In this document: positions 50,512-59,634 of the stretch, piece after piece | Layout: each line of letters starts with the position of its first letter | Position numbering within the stretch: the first letter of the stretch is position 1 | Origin: Rhodovulum sp. ES.010 | GTDB taxonomy: Bacteria; Pseudomonadota; Alphaproteobacteria; Rhodobacterales; Rhodobacteraceae | NCBI RefSeq assembly: GCF_900142935.1 | Contig: NZ_FSRS01000001.1 | Location: 134,001-198,000 of the forward strand | Length of the DNA stretch: 64,000 nucleotides | Direction: 5' to 3' | Notes under the pieces: generated by a model | What the model was told of the DNA's origin: nothing | Seen by the model: only the letters and a program-made list of their open reading frames with translations | Database searches by the model: none | Made by a program: the position numbers and the translations under genes

Positions 50512-50823
50512 TCAGCGGATGCGGAAGTCCTCCAGCTTGGCGCCTTTCTTCAGCGCCTCGTCAAGCCAGTTCGGACGCCGGCCGCGCCCGCTCCACGTTT
50601 CCGCCGCATTGTCCGGATTGCGATACTTTGGGCTGGATTTCGCACGTCGCGACTTTTTCCCGACGATTTCATCCAGTGAAAAACCGTACTCCTTGGCCTT
50701 TTCCTCGAGCGCCGCGCGGGCCTTGGCCTTCTCGCGTTCGTGATACGAGCTAATGGCTGCCTCCACGTCCTTTCGCAGTTGTTTCAGTTCGTCCAGAGAC
50801 AGTTTGTCGAGGTCTTTCGCCAT
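50512..50823 (-). CDS. H-NS-family nucleoid protein (HvrA-like)
   Basis: 103 residues. The N-terminal half is a coiled-coil oligomerisation helix (L-D-K-L-S-L-D-E-L-K-Q-L-R-K-D-V), then a basic linker (K-K-S-R-R-A-K) and the H-NS DNA-binding motif (Y-R-N-P-D-N-A-A-E-T-W-S-G-R-G-R-R-P-N-W). In Rhodobacter the relative HvrA controls photosynthesis and nitrogen genes and silences AT-rich DNA. Its own upstream region is the most AT-rich in the window, so it may regulate itself. GGAGCAAAAC precedes the ATG. Confidence 0.93.
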   Translation of the reverse strand: MAKDLDKLSLDELKQLRKDVEAAISSYHEREKAKARAALEEKAKEYGFSLDEIVGKKSRRAKSSPKYRNPDNAAETWSGRGRRPNWLDEALKKGAKLEDFRIR

Positions 50824-50862
50824 GTTTTGCTCCTGCGGCTTCGGCTCGATAGGGAATTCATC

Positions 50863-50890
50863 TCATTACACAAGTACGCTTGTTGGACAA
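50863..50890 (-). promoter_or_regulatory. Candidate sigma-70 promoter of the H-NS-like gene
   Basis: On the minus strand, TTGTCC (50890-50885) and TAATGA (50868-50863) stand 16 bases apart, 40 bases upstream of the ATG. Both hexamers keep four of six consensus bases or better, and the region is AT-rich. Confidence 0.4.
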
Positions 50891-51075
50891 ATGGTCATAC
50901 ATGCCACTTTAGACAGGTCTTTCACGGAAGCGAAGGGAATTCAAACCAGATTTGGCTTGCTCGGGCGTGGTCCATGTCCGAAAGTCGGCGAAAGACTGCC
51001 GCAAATCATTAACGGTTGCCGGTCGCCTCGGCATCTGCACCGGACGTTCAACTTTTTCGGTGGGTGAAACGGCGT

Positions 51076-52572
51076 TCATAGACGTTGATCGTAGTCGCCG
51101 ACGGACGGCTCGGTGCGGATTACCCGGTCGAGATCGGCGAAAATGGCGCGCAGTTCAGCGTCGCTTTCCGGGCTTTCGCAGACCACCACCAGGTTCGGCG
51201 TATTCGACGACGCGCGCACAAGCCCCCAGGCGCCGTTTTCGAGCATTACCCGCGCGCCGTTGACGGTGACGATGTCCGCGATCTTCCGGCCTGCCAGCGT
51301 GCCGCCGGATGCACGCAATTCCTCCAACTTCTCGACCAGTCGCTCCAGTACGTGGTATTTCTGTGTGTCGGAGCAATGCGGCGACATCGTCGGGCTGGAC
51401 CAGGTGCGGGGCAGGGCCTCGCGAAGCTGGGACAGCGAGCGGTCGGGATTGCGGTCCATCAGCTTGCAGATTTCGACCGCCACCCGCATCCCGCAATCGT
51501 AGCCGCGGCCCACCGGCCCGGCGAGGAAGTAATGCCCCGATTTCTCGAACCCGGCCAGCGCCCCGGTGGCGTGGACCCGGCGCTTCATGTGGCTGTGGCC
51601 GGTTTTCCAGTATTCGGTGGTCGCGCCGGCGGCCTGCAATTCGGGGTCGCTCTGGTAGAGCCCGGTCGATTTCACGTCGACGACGAATTTCGCCTGCGGG
51701 TAGAGTTTCGCGTAGTCGCGGGCGAGGATCACGCCCATCTTGTCGGCGAAGATTTCTTCGCCGGTATCGTCCACCACGCCGCAGCGGTCGCCGTCGCCGT
51801 CGAAGCCCAAGGCGAGGTCGGCGCCGCTTTCCCGCACCGCGCGCGCCATGTCATGCAGCATTTCCATGGCTTCGGGGTTGGGGTTGTAGTTCGGGAAGGT
51901 GTAATCGAGCTCGCAATGGAGCGGCACCACCTCGACGCCGATGCGGTCGAGGATCTCGGGGGCGAAGTCCGAGGCCGTGCCGTTACCGGTGGCGCAGACC
52001 ACCTTGAGCTTGCGGGTCATCCGGAATTCCCCGACGAGGTCGTGGATATACGCCGCGCGCAGGCCGTCGGTGCGCTCCCAGGCCCCGCCCGGATGCGCCT
52101 CGCCCTCGCCGTTCAGCACGATGTCGCGCAATTCGGCCATTTCCTCGGGGCCATGGGTCAGCGGCCGCTCGAACCCCATCTTGACCCCGGTCCAGCCGTT
52201 TGGGTTGTGGCTCGCCGTGACCATGGCCACGGCCGGCACGTCGAGATGGAACTGGCTGAAATAGGCCATCGGCGACAGCGCGGTGCCGATGTCGCGGACG
52301 GTGATACCCGCCTGGATCAGCCCCAGGATCAGCGCCTGCTTGATCGCCAGCGAATAGTCGCGGTAATCGTTGCCGACCGCGATCTCCGGGCGGATGCCGC
52401 GGCGTTGCATCTGCGTGCCGAGCCCGAGCCCCAGCGCGGTCATGCCGGGCAGGTTGATGTCCTGTGGATAGCGCCAGCGCGCGTCGTATTCTCGGAACCC
52501 CGTGGGCGCGATCATCGGCTCGCGCAGGAAGTCCCAGGAATTGGGCGTCACGTGGTCGATCGGTCGGATCAT
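51076..52572 (-). CDS. Phosphomannomutase/phosphoglucomutase
   Basis: 498 residues, alpha-D-phosphohexomutase superfamily. The phosphoserine loop is V-T-A-S-H-N-P-N-G-W near residue 130, the metal loop G-F-D-G-D-G-D-R near residue 250, the sugar loop G-F-E-K-S-G-H near residue 335 and the C-terminal phosphate loop R-A-S-S-N-T-P-N near residue 465. It interconverts hexose 6- and 1-phosphates for nucleotide sugars. ATG 52572 has AGGGAG nine bases upstream. It is next to the quorum-sensing locus and may supply exopolysaccharide sugars, but it is a housekeeping enzyme in many species. Confidence 0.92.
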   Translation of the reverse strand: MIRPIDHVTPNSWDFLREPMIAPTGFREYDARWRYPQDINLPGMTALGLGLGTQMQRRGIRPEIAVGNDYRDYSLAIKQALILGLIQAGITVRDIGTALSPMAYFSQFHLDVPAVAMVTASHNPNGWTGVKMGFERPLTHGPEEMAELRDIVLNGEGEAHPGGAWERTDGLRAAYIHDLVGEFRMTRKLKVVCATGNGTASDFAPEILDRIGVEVVPLHCELDYTFPNYNPNPEAMEMLHDMARAVRESGADLALGFDGDGDRCGVVDDTGEEIFADKMGVILARDYAKLYPQAKFVVDVKSTGLYQSDPELQAAGATTEYWKTGHSHMKRRVHATGALAGFEKSGHYFLAGPVGRGYDCGMRVAVEICKLMDRNPDRSLSQLREALPRTWSSPTMSPHCSDTQKYHVLERLVEKLEELRASGGTLAGRKIADIVTVNGARVMLENGAWGLVRASSNTPNLVVVCESPESDAELRAIFADLDRVIRTEPSVGDYDQRL

Positions 52573-52709
52573 CGGGCGGCTCCCTTCGCGCTTTGGCGGG
52601 CTGCGGCTTGTCTTAGAGCATGATCGCGCGCCTGCACAGAGGCGCCGGCTCATGGCCTCCGGCCCCGGGTGCGGCAGCCCGCCCGGGGCCCCGTTGCTGC
52701 GCACTCGGC

Positions 52710-53336
52710 TCAGGCCGCCCGGGCCGGTTCCGCCACCGGCTGCGCCTCGCGCGCATAGCGGGCAGGCATGCCCAGCACGGCGTATCGGCGGCCGTCCTCC
52801 TCGTTCCGGTAGCTCTCGCCCATCTGGCGCACGTCGTAGCCGATCTGCCGAAGCCCCCGCATCAGTGCGAGCGAGGACAGGCAGATCATCTGCGTGGCGC
52901 CGCGGGATCGGGCGATGCCCACAAGGCCGTCGACGATCAGGCGGAGGCACCCGGCGCGGTCCGCGGCGGTTTCGAGACTGTCGTCGATCACCAGTCGCGT
53001 GCATTCCCACACCCCGGGGCTTGCGATGTCCTCGGGCATGATCCGCGGGGGAATATGCGGCAGCTTGCCCTGGTAGGCATCGCGCAGCATGTAGGTGTGC
53101 GGTCCCCAGGTCGAGGTGGTCGGCATGCACCGGGCGCCGCCGACCATGCGGCCCTCGCGGATCACCACCGAGTAATGCGCCTGGGGCGTGTCGTACTGGT
53201 CCATCTCGACGGTGCCGTCATGGGGCACGTCCCAGCCCAGTTGATCGACGAACACGCGCTTTCTTAGGGCGAGGAAATCGTAGAAGGCGGTGCCGTGTTG
53301 GTGAAGGTCGGAAAAGGTGAAGGTCAGGGTTTGCAT
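52710..53336 (-). CDS. luxI: Acyl-homoserine-lactone synthase (LuxI family)
   Basis: 208 residues, full length. Conserved residues of the family are present: Arg25, Phe29 and Trp35 (L-R-K-R-V-F, G-W), Glu44-x-Asp46-x-x-Asp49 and, near residue 100, E-C-T-R. It joins an acyl chain from acyl-ACP to SAM to make the signal; the chain cannot be predicted here. AGGAGG lies seven bases before ATG 53336. It points away from the luxR gene, which is on the same strand 208 bases upstream. Confidence 0.95.
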   Translation of the reverse strand: MQTLTFTFSDLHQHGTAFYDFLALRKRVFVDQLGWDVPHDGTVEMDQYDTPQAHYSVVIREGRMVGGARCMPTTSTWGPHTYMLRDAYQGKLPHIPPRIMPEDIASPGVWECTRLVIDDSLETAADRAGCLRLIVDGLVGIARSRGATQMICLSSLALMRGLRQIGYDVRQMGESYRNEEDGRRYAVLGMPARYAREAQPVAEPARAA

Positions 53337-53418
53337 GGGGGGTCCTCCTGGTCTGTCCCGGCGCAAATGTGCGGGAAGGAGGGGCGTACTCCCAACCTTT
53401 AAGTTGAGCGATCCGATG

Positions 53419-53445
53419 CAGGCACATCTTTTGAGCAAGTGCCTG
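53419..53445. promoter_or_regulatory. Inverted repeat upstream of luxI, possible lux box
   Basis: CAGGCAC (53419-53425) and GTGCCTG (53439-53445) are perfect seven-base arms with a 13-base spacer. The spacer region (53423-53441) also resembles a stretch upstream of the truncated luxR gene (54243-54261, 14 of 19 bases identical). Position, about 83-109 bases before the luxI start, suits an activator site. Confidence 0.5.
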
Positions 53446-53524
53446 TTGCAGAGAGATGCACGAAAACAACCTTAGGGTGAATGGGTGCTTTTGCGAACGC
53501 CTAAAGCGGTACGCTTCTTGAAGT

Positions 53525-53537
53525 TTCTCTAAGAGAA
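53525..53537. repeat. Small palindrome just downstream of luxR
   Basis: TTCTCT (53525-53530) and AGAGAA (53532-53537) around one base, seven bases after the luxR stop. It may be a short terminator or a further binding site between luxR and luxI. Confidence 0.35.
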
Positions 53538-53544
53538 TCAGCGG

Positions 53545-54156
53545 TCAGAGAACGCCGTGGCTGCGGGCGATCGATGCCGCCTGCGAAGGGGTCTGCGCGC
53601 CGAGTTTGCGCTTGGCATTGGCCAGCCGTGCCTTGACCGCGCTCATCGAAATGTCGAGTTCGGCGGAGATTTCCTTCAGACGCATGCCATTGGCCTGCAT
53701 CCGCAGGGCTTCGGTCTCGGCGCGGGTCAGCTTGCGCGGCGGGGCGCCCGCCTTGTGGAGCTGGGTCAGGATGGCGAGGAGTTCGTGCATCTCGAAGGAT
53801 TTGAAAGGCCGGTCGCCGCGCGCGAAATTGCCGTAGCTGCGGCGCCCCTGTTCGTCGGGGCAGACGACGCTGGCCACCGCGCCGTAGCGCATCCCGTAAC
53901 GCCGCGCATCGGCCAGCACGTTGCGGGGGTCGTCGTGCCCCAGCCGATCCCAACCCGTGACGCCGGTATGCCCGTAGACCCATTTCATGATCGGGTCGTG
54001 GACCACCAGACCGTTGACCGTGTAGTATTCCACCCAGCTTTCGGGCAGGCGGTTGAGTTCCTCTGCCGGATAAGAGAAGCCGACGCGCAGACCGACATAA
54101 CAACCGGCGGGTGCAAGTTCGCTCAGTCGATCTGCATATCTCTTCATGAGGTTCAT
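53545..54156 (-). CDS. luxR: LuxR-family quorum-sensing regulator
   Basis: 203 residues. The autoinducer domain (about 1-125) keeps the usual pocket pattern: E-S-W-V-E-Y-Y, V-V-H-D-P and a later Trp (V-T-G-W). The C-terminal LuxR helix-turn-helix is complete (L-T-R-A-E-T-E-A-L-R-M-Q-A-N-G, I-S-A-E-L-D-I-S-M-S-A-V-K-A-R-L). It probably binds the LuxI product and controls luxI and other genes. It is a shorter LuxR than the usual 230-250 residues. An in-frame ATG at 54147 is an alternative start. Divergent from the truncated LuxR gene at 54274. Confidence 0.92.
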   Translation of the reverse strand: MNLMKRYADRLSELAPAGCYVGLRVGFSYPAEELNRLPESWVEYYTVNGLVVHDPIMKWVYGHTGVTGWDRLGHDDPRNVLADARRYGMRYGAVASVVCPDEQGRRSYGNFARGDRPFKSFEMHELLAILTQLHKAGAPPRKLTRAETEALRMQANGMRLKEISAELDISMSAVKARLANAKRKLGAQTPSQAASIARSHGVL

Positions 54157-54242
54157 GGCGCGACCCGGCTGCTTACGGTCGTTTCAAATCAATCGGGAAC
54201 GATGTATTCAGTCTTAGTAACAGGTGGCGGCACAGAAAGCCA

Positions 54243-54261
54243 CTCAACTTTTGCGCGAATG
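54243..54261. promoter_or_regulatory. Motif shared with the luxI upstream region
   Basis: CTCAACTTTTGCGCGAATG (54243-54261) matches CACATCTTTTGAGCAAGTG (53423-53441) at 14 of 19 positions, including the core CTTTTG. Flanking CCAC and GTGG give it weak symmetry. It lies only 12 bases before ATG 54274, a repressor-like position. Confidence 0.4.
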
Positions 54262-54273
54262 GTGGGGTAAGTG

Positions 54274-54753
54274 ATGGATCGGGCAACGAAGGTCGCGGAA
54301 TTGTTATCCACGCTGGACGGTCGTTGCGATACGGGCTTTGCGCTGGCGATCCACATTCGTTACACGCGCCCGCTTCTCTTGTACCAGAGCTATTCCCGCG
54401 AGTGGAGCGATTTGTACAGCGAACGCGGGCTCATGCTGCTCGACCCGGTCGTACGCTGGGGCCTTGCACATAACGGCGTGCTGTTCTGGGACGATCCCGA
54501 ACTCGAAGACCCGGCGGGCATCGTGGCACTGGCGCGTGCGCACGGGCTGACCAACGGCGTCACGCTGTCGGTCGGCCCGCCTGGATCGCGGACGATTTCC
54601 GGCCATACCCGCTCGCAGGGGCCGTATATGCCCGACGAAATCGAAGAGTTGCGCTGCCTTGTAGAGACCGTGCACGAGGTGACCGAGGGTCTGGACGCGC
54701 TCGATACCCCCGAGATGGACGCCTTGCGGGCGCTGGAGTTCTGCCGGACCTGA
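54274..54753 (+). CDS. Truncated LuxR: autoinducer-binding domain without DNA-binding domain
   Basis: 159 residues from ATG 54274 (GGGG seven bases upstream). It aligns with the ligand domain of LuxR proteins: W-S-D-L-Y, L-L-D57-P, F-W-D-D and H-G-L-T-N-G-V keep the pocket residues. The chain stops at L-D-T-P-E-M-D-A-L-R-A-L-E-F, just where the helix-turn-helix would begin, and no HTH remnant is visible in the following 150 bases in any frame. Ligand-only LuxR proteins (for example TrlR of Agrobacterium) block their full-length partner as mixed dimers. It faces the complete luxR gene, 117 bases away, and is likely an antagonist or a signal buffer. Confidence 0.85.
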   Translation: MDRATKVAELLSTLDGRCDTGFALAIHIRYTRPLLLYQSYSREWSDLYSERGLMLLDPVVRWGLAHNGVLFWDDPELEDPAGIVALARAHGLTNGVTLSVGPPGSRTISGHTRSQGPYMPDEIEELRCLVETVHEVTEGLDALDTPEMDALRALEFCRT

Positions 54754-54804
54754 GGCTGGCCCGGACGGCATGCGCGGCCGTTACATGGCTGTCACCGGCA
54801 CGCC

Positions 54805-54855
54805 TTACGCTGCGCGTGCAAAGATGTCCGGGCGCGGTTATGCTGCAAGTGCAAA
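54805..54855 (+). repeat. Tandem TGC-rich 18-base repeats upstream of fabI
   Basis: TTACGCTGCGCGTGCAAA (54805-54822) and TTATGCTGCAAGTGCAAA (54838-54855) match at 15 of 18 positions and are exactly 33 bases apart, three helical turns, so two proteins could bind on one face. They lie 57-107 bases before the fabI start. TGC-rich pairs are known for PhaR, the repressor of PHA-related genes in Paracoccus and Rhodobacter; the link is an inference. Confidence 0.5.
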
Positions 54856-54911
54856 CGGGGCGTGCGTGGCGCGCGGGGTCTTTGCGATGAAGAACTTACC
54901 AGGGGAAGGGC

Positions 54912-55676
54912 ATGTTTTCGCTCGAGGGACAGACCGCGTTGATCGTCGGGATCGCCAATGACAAGTCCATCGCCTGGGGCTGTGCCCGGGCGCTTGCCGG
55001 CCAGGGGGCGAGGCTTGCCGTGACCTATCTGAACGAGAAGGCAGAGCCCCATGTCCGCCCGCTCGCCGAAGAGCTCGGCGCCGAGATCGTGCGGCCGCTC
55101 GACGTGCGCGACGAAGCCCAGATGGACGCGCTGTTCGAGGAGATCGACACGCGATGGGGCCGGCTCGACACGCTTCTGCACTCCATCGCCTTCTGCCCGC
55201 GCGACGACCTGCACGGCCGGGTGGTGGACTGTTCGGCCGAGGGGTTCGGGCTGGCGATGGACATATCGGTGCATTCCTTTCTTCGAATGATTCGCCGCGC
55301 CGAACCGCTGATGCCCGAGGGCGGCACGTGCATGACCGTATCTTTCGCCGGCGCGACCCGCGTGGTCGAGCACTACAACGTCATGGGGCCGGTCAAGGCC
55401 GCGCTCGAATCGACGGTGCGCTACGTCGCTGCGGAACTCGGGGCGAAGGGCATCTCGGTCCACGCGCTGAGCCCCGGACCGCTGGCCACCCGCGCCGCCT
55501 CGGGCATCGCCGAATTCGACGAATTGCTGGACGAGGCCGCCACGCGTGCCCCAACCCACCACCTGGCCACCATCGCGGATGTCGGCGCCTACTGCGCCTT
55601 CCTGGCCAGCCGCGAGGCGTCGAACGTCACCGGCGGCGTCCATCCCATCGATGGCGGCTATTCGATCATCGGCTGA
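54912..55676 (+). CDS. fabI: Enoyl-ACP reductase, FabI type
   Basis: 254 residues, SDR. N-terminal [11 protein letters not shown] (NAD site), L-L-H-S-I-A-F-C-P and the catalytic Tyr-x6-Lys in Y-N-V-M-G-P-V-K near residue 155. FabI reduces enoyl-ACP with NADH in fatty acid elongation. It differs from many FabI in having F-C-P where A-x-A is common, and may be a second copy with a different role, since it is first in the DUF3141-kinase cluster. GGGGAAGGG lies before the ATG. The DUF3141 gene follows in 11 bases. Confidence 0.88.
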   Translation: MFSLEGQTALIVGIANDKSIAWGCARALAGQGARLAVTYLNEKAEPHVRPLAEELGAEIVRPLDVRDEAQMDALFEEIDTRWGRLDTLLHSIAFCPRDDLHGRVVDCSAEGFGLAMDISVHSFLRMIRRAEPLMPEGGTCMTVSFAGATRVVEHYNVMGPVKAALESTVRYVAAELGAKGISVHALSPGPLATRAASGIAEFDELLDEAATRAPTHHLATIADVGAYCAFLASREASNVTGGVHPIDGGYSIIG

Positions 55677-55687
55677 AGGAGCATTCC

Positions 55688-58222
55688 ATGACCCAGCACG
55701 CCCACCGCACCACCAGCGACGACGCCGCGGAGGTGCTGAGCGCCTTTCTCGGCGGTACGGGCGCGCTGACCCAGGACCGGGTCGCGCAGGCCGGCCTGCA
55801 AGCGGCCGCGGCCTTCGAGAACGCCGACCTGCTGCGCGAGGTGGCGATGCGCCACGGCAACCGCATCTACGACAGCCACACCGACCGCGCCCGCACCCTG
55901 GTCGACGAGGTGATGCGCCTGGTCGAGATGGCGCGCGCGACGGGGGCCGATATGGGGCCCGCGCGGCTTGCGACCCAGTATGCCGAATATCTTCGCGACG
56001 CGGCCGAACGCTGGGTGTTGACCATGGACGTTCTGCGCGAGCGCGGCGACATCTTCCGGGCGCACGAGCAAGCGGGTTGCCCGCCGGTGCTGATCTACGA
56101 CTACGAGGTGATCGTGGATGGCGCGGACCTCGACCACCCGTGCAACTATCAGCTGCTGCGCATCCTGCCGCCGGAGGGGGGCGAGGTGCGCGCCGACAAG
56201 CGCCCCTACATCATCATCGACCCGCGCGCGGGCCATGGTGGCGGGATCGGCGGGTTCAAGCCCGACAGTCAGGTCGGCGTGGCGCTCAAGAACGGCCACC
56301 CGGTCTACTTCGTCGCTTTCAAGCGCGACCCCGAACCGGGCCAGACGCTGGCCGACGTCACCCGCGCCGAGGCCGAATTCGTGCGCGAGGTGACCCGCCG
56401 TCACCCGGACGCCTCCAAGCCCGTGATCACCGGCAATTGCCAGGGCGGCTGGGCGACGCTGCTGCTGGCTGCCACCAATCCCGACCTGACCGGTCCGATC
56501 GTGCTGAACGGCGCGCCGGTCGCCACCTGGTCGGGCGAGGTGGGCAAGCACCCGATGCGCTACAATGGCGGGGTTCTGGGCGGGACTTGGCAGCCGATGC
56601 TGTGGTCCGACCTCGGCGGCGGCCGGTTCGACGGGGCGAACCTGGTGATGAATTTCGAGATGCTGAACCCCGGCCGCACCTGGTTCCGCAAGTATTACGG
56701 GATGTTCGCCACGGTCGATTCCGACAAGGCGATCCAGCGCTTCCTCGAATTCGAACGCTGGTGGGGCGGATACTTCACGCTCAACGAGCCGGAAATTCGC
56801 TGGATCGTGGAACAGCTCTTCGTCGGCAACCGGCTGACCAAGAACACCGCGATGCTGGAGCCCGGCCGGCTGGTGGACATCAAGCAGATCCGCGCGCCGA
56901 TCATCGTGTTTGCCAGCCACGGCGACAACATCACCCCACCACAGCAGGCGCTGAACTGGATCCTAGATGCCTACGCGAACGTGGACGAAATCCGCATCCG
57001 CGGCCAGCGCATCGTTTACATGGTGCACGAGGAGGTGGGGCATCTGGGCATCTTCGTCTCGTCCAAGATCGCCAAGAAGGAGCACACCGAGGTCTCCTCG
57101 ACCCTGAAGACGATCGAGGCGCTGGCCCCCGGGCTTTACGAGATGAAGATCGACGCAACCGAAGGGCGCGGCCAGGACAAGCAGTTCCTCGTCTCTTTCG
57201 CGGAGCGCACGTTCGAGGATCTCGGCAAGCTTTCGGGCGACCGGAAGGAAGAGGATGCCTTCGCCGCCGTCAGCCGCGCCAGCCGGATGCAGTCCGAGGC
57301 CTATGACACGATGATCCGGCCGGCCGTGCGTGCCGCGGTCAGCCCCCGGATCGCCGAGGCGACGCGCCGGTTCCATCCGCTGCGCGCCCAGCGCGCGGCG
57401 ATGTCCTCGCTGAACCCGTGGCTCGCGCCGGTAACCGCCGCGGCCGAGCGCGTGCGCGCCGAGCGCAACAAGGCCGCCCCCGACAACCCGTTTCTCTACA
57501 TGGAGAAATTCGCGGCCGACCTGACCGAGCAGTGGATCGACCTGGCCCGCGACATGCGCGATGCGTGCTACGAGATGACCTTCTTCGCGATGTGGAACAA
57601 CCCTTGGGCGCGGGCCTTCGGCGCGCCTGAATCGGTGCGGCGCACGCGCAAGACGGTGGAAGAGTTGCGGGCGCTGCCGATGGTTCAGTCGGTGCTCTCC
57701 TACATGGACCAGGGCGGCTTCGTCGAGGCGGTGATCCGGATGCTGGTGCTGCTGGCCGAAAACCGCGGGTCGGTGCGCCGCGACCGGCTGGAGCGTTCGG
57801 CGCGCGTGCTGAACTGCGACGAACCCTTCGCCTCTCTGCCGATGGACTCGCGCGCGCGGATCATCCACGAACAGACGCTGATGGCGACCTACGATCCCGA
57901 GGGGGCGATCGCCACGCTGCCGCAGCTGCTGAAGGACCGGCAGGAGCGGGACCTGGCCTGCGCGGTGGTGCAATACGTGCCCGGCCCGATCGACGAGATG
58001 GCGCCGCACACGCTGGACATGCTGCAGCGCTTCCGCGAGGTGCTGGAGCTGCCGCCGCTGACCGAGGACGTGGTGGACGACCCGCTGGCCCGGGACGATG
58101 CCGGTGAGCCCGAGGCGACGGCGGAGGCGGTGGAAGAACCCGGCGCTGAGGAAAGCGTCGACGAGGCGGCGCCTAAGCCGCGCCGCCGCAGGACCCCCAG
58201 GAAGGAGACGGCCGCCGAATGA
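55688..58222 (+). CDS. DUF3141 protein with PHA-synthase-like alpha/beta-hydrolase core
   Basis: 844 residues. A helical N-terminus (~1-130) precedes an alpha/beta-hydrolase with Cys251 in G-N-C-Q-G-G-W, Asp413 in F-A-S-H-G-D-N-I and His452 in V-G-H-L-G-I-F. The Cys nucleophile in a G-x-C-x-G box and the Cys-Asp spacing (162; 161 in the Cupriavidus PHA synthase, from memory) are those of PhaC, not ordinary lipases. A long helical region follows (residues ~480-790), then an acidic stretch and a basic tail ([11 protein letters not shown]) that might bind granules or nucleic acid. It may polymerise or thiolyse hydroxyacyl groups. AAGGAG lies eight bases before the ATG. Stop overlaps the next start (ATGA). 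Confidence 0.85.
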   Translation: MTQHAHRTTSDDAAEVLSAFLGGTGALTQDRVAQAGLQAAAAFENADLLREVAMRHGNRIYDSHTDRARTLVDEVMRLVEMARATGADMGPARLATQYAEYLRDAAERWVLTMDVLRERGDIFRAHEQAGCPPVLIYDYEVIVDGADLDHPCNYQLLRILPPEGGEVRADKRPYIIIDPRAGHGGGIGGFKPDSQVGVALKNGHPVYFVAFKRDPEPGQTLADVTRAEAEFVREVTRRHPDASKPVITGNCQGGWATLLLAATNPDLTGPIVLNGAPVATWSGEVGKHPMRYNGGVLGGTWQPMLWSDLGGGRFDGANLVMNFEMLNPGRTWFRKYYGMFATVDSDKAIQRFLEFERWWGGYFTLNEPEIRWIVEQLFVGNRLTKNTAMLEPGRLVDIKQIRAPIIVFASHGDNITPPQQALNWILDAYANVDEIRIRGQRIVYMVHEEVGHLGIFVSSKIAKKEHTEVSSTLKTIEALAPGLYEMKIDATEGRGQDKQFLVSFAERTFEDLGKLSGDRKEEDAFAAVSRASRMQSEAYDTMIRPAVRAAVSPRIAEATRRFHPLRAQRAAMSSLNPWLAPVTAAAERVRAERNKAAPDNPFLYMEKFAADLTEQWIDLARDMRDACYEMTFFAMWNNPWARAFGAPESVRRTRKTVEELRALPMVQSVLSYMDQGGFVEAVIRMLVLLAENRGSVRRDRLERSARVLNCDEPFASLPMDSRARIIHEQTLMATYDPEGAIATLPQLLKDRQERDLACAVVQYVPGPIDEMAPHTLDMLQRFREVLELPPLTEDVVDDPLARDDAGEPEATAEAVEEPGAEESVDEAAPKPRRRRTPRKETAAE

Positions 58223-59628
58223 GGATCGAGGAGAACCGCACCTTCGACGAGATCGCCGTCGGCGACACGGCGCAGATCGTGCGCATCTGCACCGAGGACG
58301 ATTTCTACGTCTTCGCGAGCGCCAGCGGCAACCACAACCCGATGCATCTCGCCCGCCATGACGGCGACGGTGACGGCGCGGAAGAGGCCGTGGCGCCGGC
58401 GCTCTGGGTCGGCGCGCTGATCTCGGCGGTGATCGGGAACATCCTGCCGGGGGCGGGCACGCTCTATCGCGCGCAGAGCCTGACCTTCAAGGACCGCGCC
58501 CATGCCGGCGACGAGCTGGTGGCCAGCGTGACGGTGACCGAAAAGCGCCCGCCTGACGGTATCGTGATGGAGACGACGGTGACCCGCAAATCGGACGGCG
58601 CGGTGATCCTGATCGGCGAGGCGCAGGTGCAGGCGCCGGCCCGGAAGATGGTCTTCGACGATCTCGAGATCCCCGGCCTTTTGGTCGAGCGTCACCGCCA
58701 TTTCGACGCGCTGATCGCGCGGGCCGAGCCGCTGCCGCCGCTGCCCACGGCGGTGGTGTGCCCCGAAGAGCCGATGTCGCTGGGCGGCGCGCTGCTGGGC
58801 GCCCGGCACACGATCATCACGCCGATCCTCGTGGGCGACCCCGCAAGGATTCGCGCCGCCGCGGCCGAAATCGGCGCGCCGCTCGACGGGGTCGAGATCG
58901 TCGAAGCGGCGGATCACGCGACGGCCGCCCATGTCGCGGTCGATCTCGTCGCCGAGGGCCGCGCCGCGGCGCTGATGAAGGGGCATCTGCACACCGACGA
59001 CCTGCTGCGTGCCGCGCTCCGCAAGGAAGACGGCCTGCGCGCCGGGCGCCGCTTCACCCATGTCTTCGTGATGGACGTGCCCGGCATGGCGCATCCGCTG
59101 CTGGTCACGGACGCGGCGATCAACATCGCGCCCGACCTGCGCACCAAGATGGACATCTGCCAGAACGCCATCGACCTCGCCCGCTCGATCGGGATCGAGG
59201 AACCCAAGGTCGGCGTCCTCTCGGCGGTCGAGACGGTGAATCCCGACATTCCCTCGTCGCTCGATGCGGCGCTTCTGTCCAAGATGGCCGAGCGCGGCCA
59301 GATCACGGGCGGTGTTGTCGACGGCCCCCTTGCGATGGACAATGCCGTCGATATCGGCGCGGCCCGGACCAAGGGGATCAAATCCAAGGTGGCAGGTCGG
59401 GCCGAGGTGCTGGTGGTGCCCGATATCGACGCGGGGAACATGCTGGCCAAGCAGCTGGCCTATATCTCCCATGCCGAGGGGGCGGGCGTAGTGATGGGGG
59501 CGAAGGTTCCGATCATCCTGAATTCGCGCTCCGACGACGACATGGCGCGGCTGGCCTCCTGCGCGGTCGCGGCATTGCACAACGCGCGCCTGACCGGGCA
59601 GAGCCCGGCCAAGCGCGCCGCGGAGTAG
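58219..59628 (+). CDS. Fused MaoC-like enoyl-CoA hydratase and phosphate acyltransferase
   Basis: 469 residues. Residues ~1-145 are a hot-dog MaoC/R-hydratase; the motif reads S-G-N38-H-N-P-M-H43, so the catalytic Asp of S-G-D-x-N-P-x-H is Asn while the His is kept. Hydration may be weak or lost. Residues ~160-469 are a PTA/PTB domain ([44 protein letters not shown]), closer in pattern to phosphate butyryltransferases. It would turn acyl-CoA to acyl-phosphate for the kinase seven bases downstream. Confidence 0.88.
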   Translation: MRIEENRTFDEIAVGDTAQIVRICTEDDFYVFASASGNHNPMHLARHDGDGDGAEEAVAPALWVGALISAVIGNILPGAGTLYRAQSLTFKDRAHAGDELVASVTVTEKRPPDGIVMETTVTRKSDGAVILIGEAQVQAPARKMVFDDLEIPGLLVERHRHFDALIARAEPLPPLPTAVVCPEEPMSLGGALLGARHTIITPILVGDPARIRAAAAEIGAPLDGVEIVEAADHATAAHVAVDLVAEGRAAALMKGHLHTDDLLRAALRKEDGLRAGRRFTHVFVMDVPGMAHPLLVTDAAINIAPDLRTKMDICQNAIDLARSIGIEEPKVGVLSAVETVNPDIPSSLDAALLSKMAERGQITGGVVDGPLAMDNAVDIGAARTKGIKSKVAGRAEVLVVPDIDAGNMLAKQLAYISHAEGAGVVMGAKVPIILNSRSDDDMARLASCAVAALHNARLTGQSPAKRAAE

Positions 59629-59634
59629 CGCCGC

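Noticed and set aside
51009..51075. A terminator after the phosphoglucomutase
   Set aside because: Sequence has only weak short pairings and no T run at the right position.
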